Source: Pseudoalteromonas phenolica (GTDB taxonomy: Bacteria > Pseudomonadota > Gammaproteobacteria > Enterobacterales > Alteromonadaceae). From it: a stretch of DNA of 64,000 nucleotides. Shown here in pieces: positions 62,393-64,000 of the stretch. Numbering within the stretch: position 1 is the stretch's first letter; every line of letters starts with the position of its first letter. The stretch is taken from NCBI RefSeq assembly GCF_005886345.1, contig NZ_PNEC01000021.1, positions 62,001-126,000 on the forward strand. Reading direction: 5' to 3'. The translations under genes and the position numbers were made by a program. A model generated the notes under the pieces. The model was not told the origin of the DNA. It made no database searches and worked only from the letters and a program-made list of their open reading frames with translations.

Positions 62393-64000
62393 TTAAGCTT
62401 TATCGAAGTAGGTTAAATCGACGCCAAGTACCGTTTGAAGTGTCTCAATATGACATTCACTTTTTTCAACTTCGGTTGTTTCTCGATACCCTAAATCAAA
62501 GTATTTATTGATCAGAGATTCACGACGTGCGTTGTATTTTTCTCGAATAACAATTGACGCATCAGGGTGTAGCGAAGCAAACGTGTTTAGATTAAAGCCT
62601 TGCTGAAGGACTAAATCTGTCGAGCGCAGCGCACCTTCAACCCATCCTTGATAATCTGAGAATGCTTCACCGCAAGTAAACAAGTTAGGTAAAGGCTCAA
62701 CAAGGTCTTTCATTACCTGACGGTCGTCTGCGCCAACCGCCCATTGATGCACGCCATAACCAAATTGTTGCTCGGCAGGCACATCAAAATTAACCGACCC
62801 TTGCCAAATACGTGCACTGGTTAGAATTGGCGCTGGAACATAATGGGTGTTGAAAATTTCTTTAAAGAATTTAGTGGCCTGCTCGACAACTGCCGTTGTA
62901 GCTGGGTACATATCAGCGGGTACACTTTCAACATAATCTTGCTGATTTGGGTGTTGATATTTAGGCCCTGATGCCTGTAGTGCACTCCAAAAATTGATGT
63001 TCATATAATCGCAGTAAATAGTTAGTGCTGCAGGCTTTTTATATTTCGCCTTTGCCACTTTATCTAACTCTAGTTGAGTTTCTTTAGACGCAGTTTGACC
63101 ACTCTCTTGATACATCAATTGTGCAGCTAACTTCTCGTCAACCGCATAAAATGGATAAACAGAGCCGGTAGGTAAATCAGCAAAGTTAGGACCAAATTCT
63201 ACAGCAGGTCTGCCCGTTGAACCTTCTCCCCACCATGCACTGTCGTAATAAAGGTTAATTTTTAATAGCGGCTGATTGCTTGCGCTCTGTAATGTGTTCC
63301 AAAGTGGTTCTGACTTTTCAACTGGAAGGTTATTGAATGCATTTGATTTCAAAAAAAGTTTTTCAAGCGCTAATCGAGGCAGACCCAAAATCACCTTTTC
63401 AGCAATCAGTTTCGTCTCTTTTCCGCACGGGCCTTGCTTTAACGTTAAGATATACTCTTGATTACACTCATCAAACTCAATGCCTTCAACTGAAGTTTCT
63501 AAATGGATCTTTTCAGTGCCTATTTGTTTTACCAGTGCATTTGGTAACGTACTGAAGCCCTGTGTGAAAGTTTTAAACTGTACATTTGCAGGGAAATCTT
63601 CAAGTAATTGATAAGCAACACCTGCATTCATGCCAGATAAAAATGTACCGTTAAAACCCAGTACACGATAAAGCATGGTAATACACTCTTGGCTGTAGCC
63701 CATATCAGTGAATAAATCCCATAATGTCCACTGGTTTAGTGCTTTACCATTCCATTTACAGTCTAATCGGAAGTTTTGCCAAAACTCAGGCCCTTTTGAT
63801 TCAGGGCGCGCTTTGAATTGAGGGTTTGCTTTCAAAATACGATTGAAAACGACATTAACGATATCCTTAGGGTTGACGCCTTGTTCACTGGGCGCAAGAT
63901 TGTATAACTCTGACCAAATCGCATAGTCGTCTTTTTGCGCGTCGTTTACAGAAAAGCTTTTGCCTCTAAACGATAAACGGTTATTACCGCCACTATTCAT
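62393..64000 (-). CDS. Flavin-dependent amine oxidase, C-terminal part (cut by window edge)
   Basis: 535 residues are visible, and the frame is still open at the right edge. The residue Met at the edge looks like an internal position, because the N-terminal FAD Rossmann fold (GxGxxG) is missing from the visible part. MNSGGNNRLSFRG resembles the GGxR...motif that follows it. The C-terminal FAD-contacting motif LFTCGEAFSDYQGWVEGALRS is complete. The protein is of the monoamine-oxidase/L-amino-acid-oxidase fold with long insertions (about 230-370). Substrate unknown; aromatic amino acids or polyamines are possible. It is followed by a ThDP decarboxylase-like gene. Confidence 0.85.
   Translation of the reverse strand: MNSGGNNRLSFRGKSFSVNDAQKDDYAIWSELYNLAPSEQGVNPKDIVNVVFNRILKANPQFKARPESKGPEFWQNFRLDCKWNGKALNQWTLWDLFTDMGYSQECITMLYRVLGFNGTFLSGMNAGVAYQLLEDFPANVQFKTFTQGFSTLPNALVKQIGTEKIHLETSVEGIEFDECNQEYILTLKQGPCGKETKLIAEKVILGLPRLALEKLFLKSNAFNNLPVEKSEPLWNTLQSASNQPLLKINLYYDSAWWGEGSTGRPAVEFGPNFADLPTGSVYPFYAVDEKLAAQLMYQESGQTASKETQLELDKVAKAKYKKPAALTIYCDYMNINFWSALQASGPKYQHPNQQDYVESVPADMYPATTAVVEQATKFFKEIFNTHYVPAPILTSARIWQGSVNFDVPAEQQFGYGVHQWAVGADDRQVMKDLVEPLPNLFTCGEAFSDYQGWVEGALRSTDLVLQQGFNLNTFASLHPDASIVIREKYNARRESLINKYFDLGYRETTEVEKSECHIETLQTVLGVDLTYFDKA

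Noticed and set aside
1..64000. CRISPR array, insertion sequence, phage or toxin-antitoxin module
   Set aside because: No regularly spaced direct repeats, transposase, integrase or typical small paired genes were seen on either strand.

Overview
The window looks like chromosomal DNA of a marine gammaproteobacterium of the Alteromonadales, most probably Pseudoalteromonas or a close relative. Evidence: AT-rich coding DNA; gammaproteobacterial gene neighbourhoods (mrp/apbC beside metG, fabB divergent from mnmC, grpE/hrcA beside nadK and recN); a MotY-type sodium-motor protein; an Entner-Doudoroff edd-eda-gap operon beside zwf-pgl; a TonB receptor/flavin halogenase/SapC/cupin cluster of the kind found in this order; and a tmRNA encoding the tag ANDDNYALAA. 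Genus-level assignment is inference. No phage, IS element or CRISPR array was seen.

Layout. 1-7.0 kb: response regulator and partial PilZ gene (signalling), hrpA helicase, CBS protein, periplasmic isoaspartyl peptidase. 6.3-14.7 kb: an outer-membrane uptake and oxidative-tailoring cluster on the minus strand (TonB receptor, two flavin-dependent halogenases, JmjC-like cupin, SapC), interrupted by one plus-strand Fe/2OG-oxygenase-like gene. 15-20.6 kb: pgi-zwf-pgl and a divergent LacI-type regulator, with palindromic operators shared with the TonB gene. 20.6-42.5 kb: mainly housekeeping genes (alaA, Hpt protein, DTW tRNA-modification enzyme, EAL protein, dcd, apbC, metG, fabB, mnmC, motY, rnt, M48 protease, grpE, hrcA-like, nadK, recN). 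42.9-46.4 kb: edd-eda-gap with two LacI-type operators. 46.8-51 kb: a FapA/DUF342 protein, a decayed DUF3360 transporter pseudogene and ssrA. 51-64 kb: more accessory content, namely a secreted S1 protease with two PKD/chitin-binding modules, an unrecognised 399-aa protein, a TonB receptor plus S9 peptidase pair, a tiny four-cysteine protein, ferritin, a variant ThDP decarboxylase and a partial flavin amine oxidase.

How the genes work together. zwf, pgl, edd, eda and gap make a complete route from glucose-6-phosphate to pyruvate and 1,3-bisphosphoglycerate, fed by pgi. Two closely related palindromes (TGACAGCGCTGTCA and TGACACCGGTGTCA) sit at the TonB gene, at pgi/lacI and at edd, so sugar uptake, the halogenase cluster and central sugar catabolism appear to share LacI-family control. 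Both Entner-Doudoroff transcripts (zwf and edd) also carry an identical 16-nt hairpin element followed at the same distance by a larger GGA-loop hairpin. This looks like a shared leader-RNA control element and is the most interesting unexplained signal I found. Other hidden signals are a promoter-plus-terminator unit for a possible small RNA at 36.5 kb, a good heat-shock (sigma-32) promoter in front of grpE, and twin LexA boxes in front of recN.

All calls come from reading the sequence; no database search was run.
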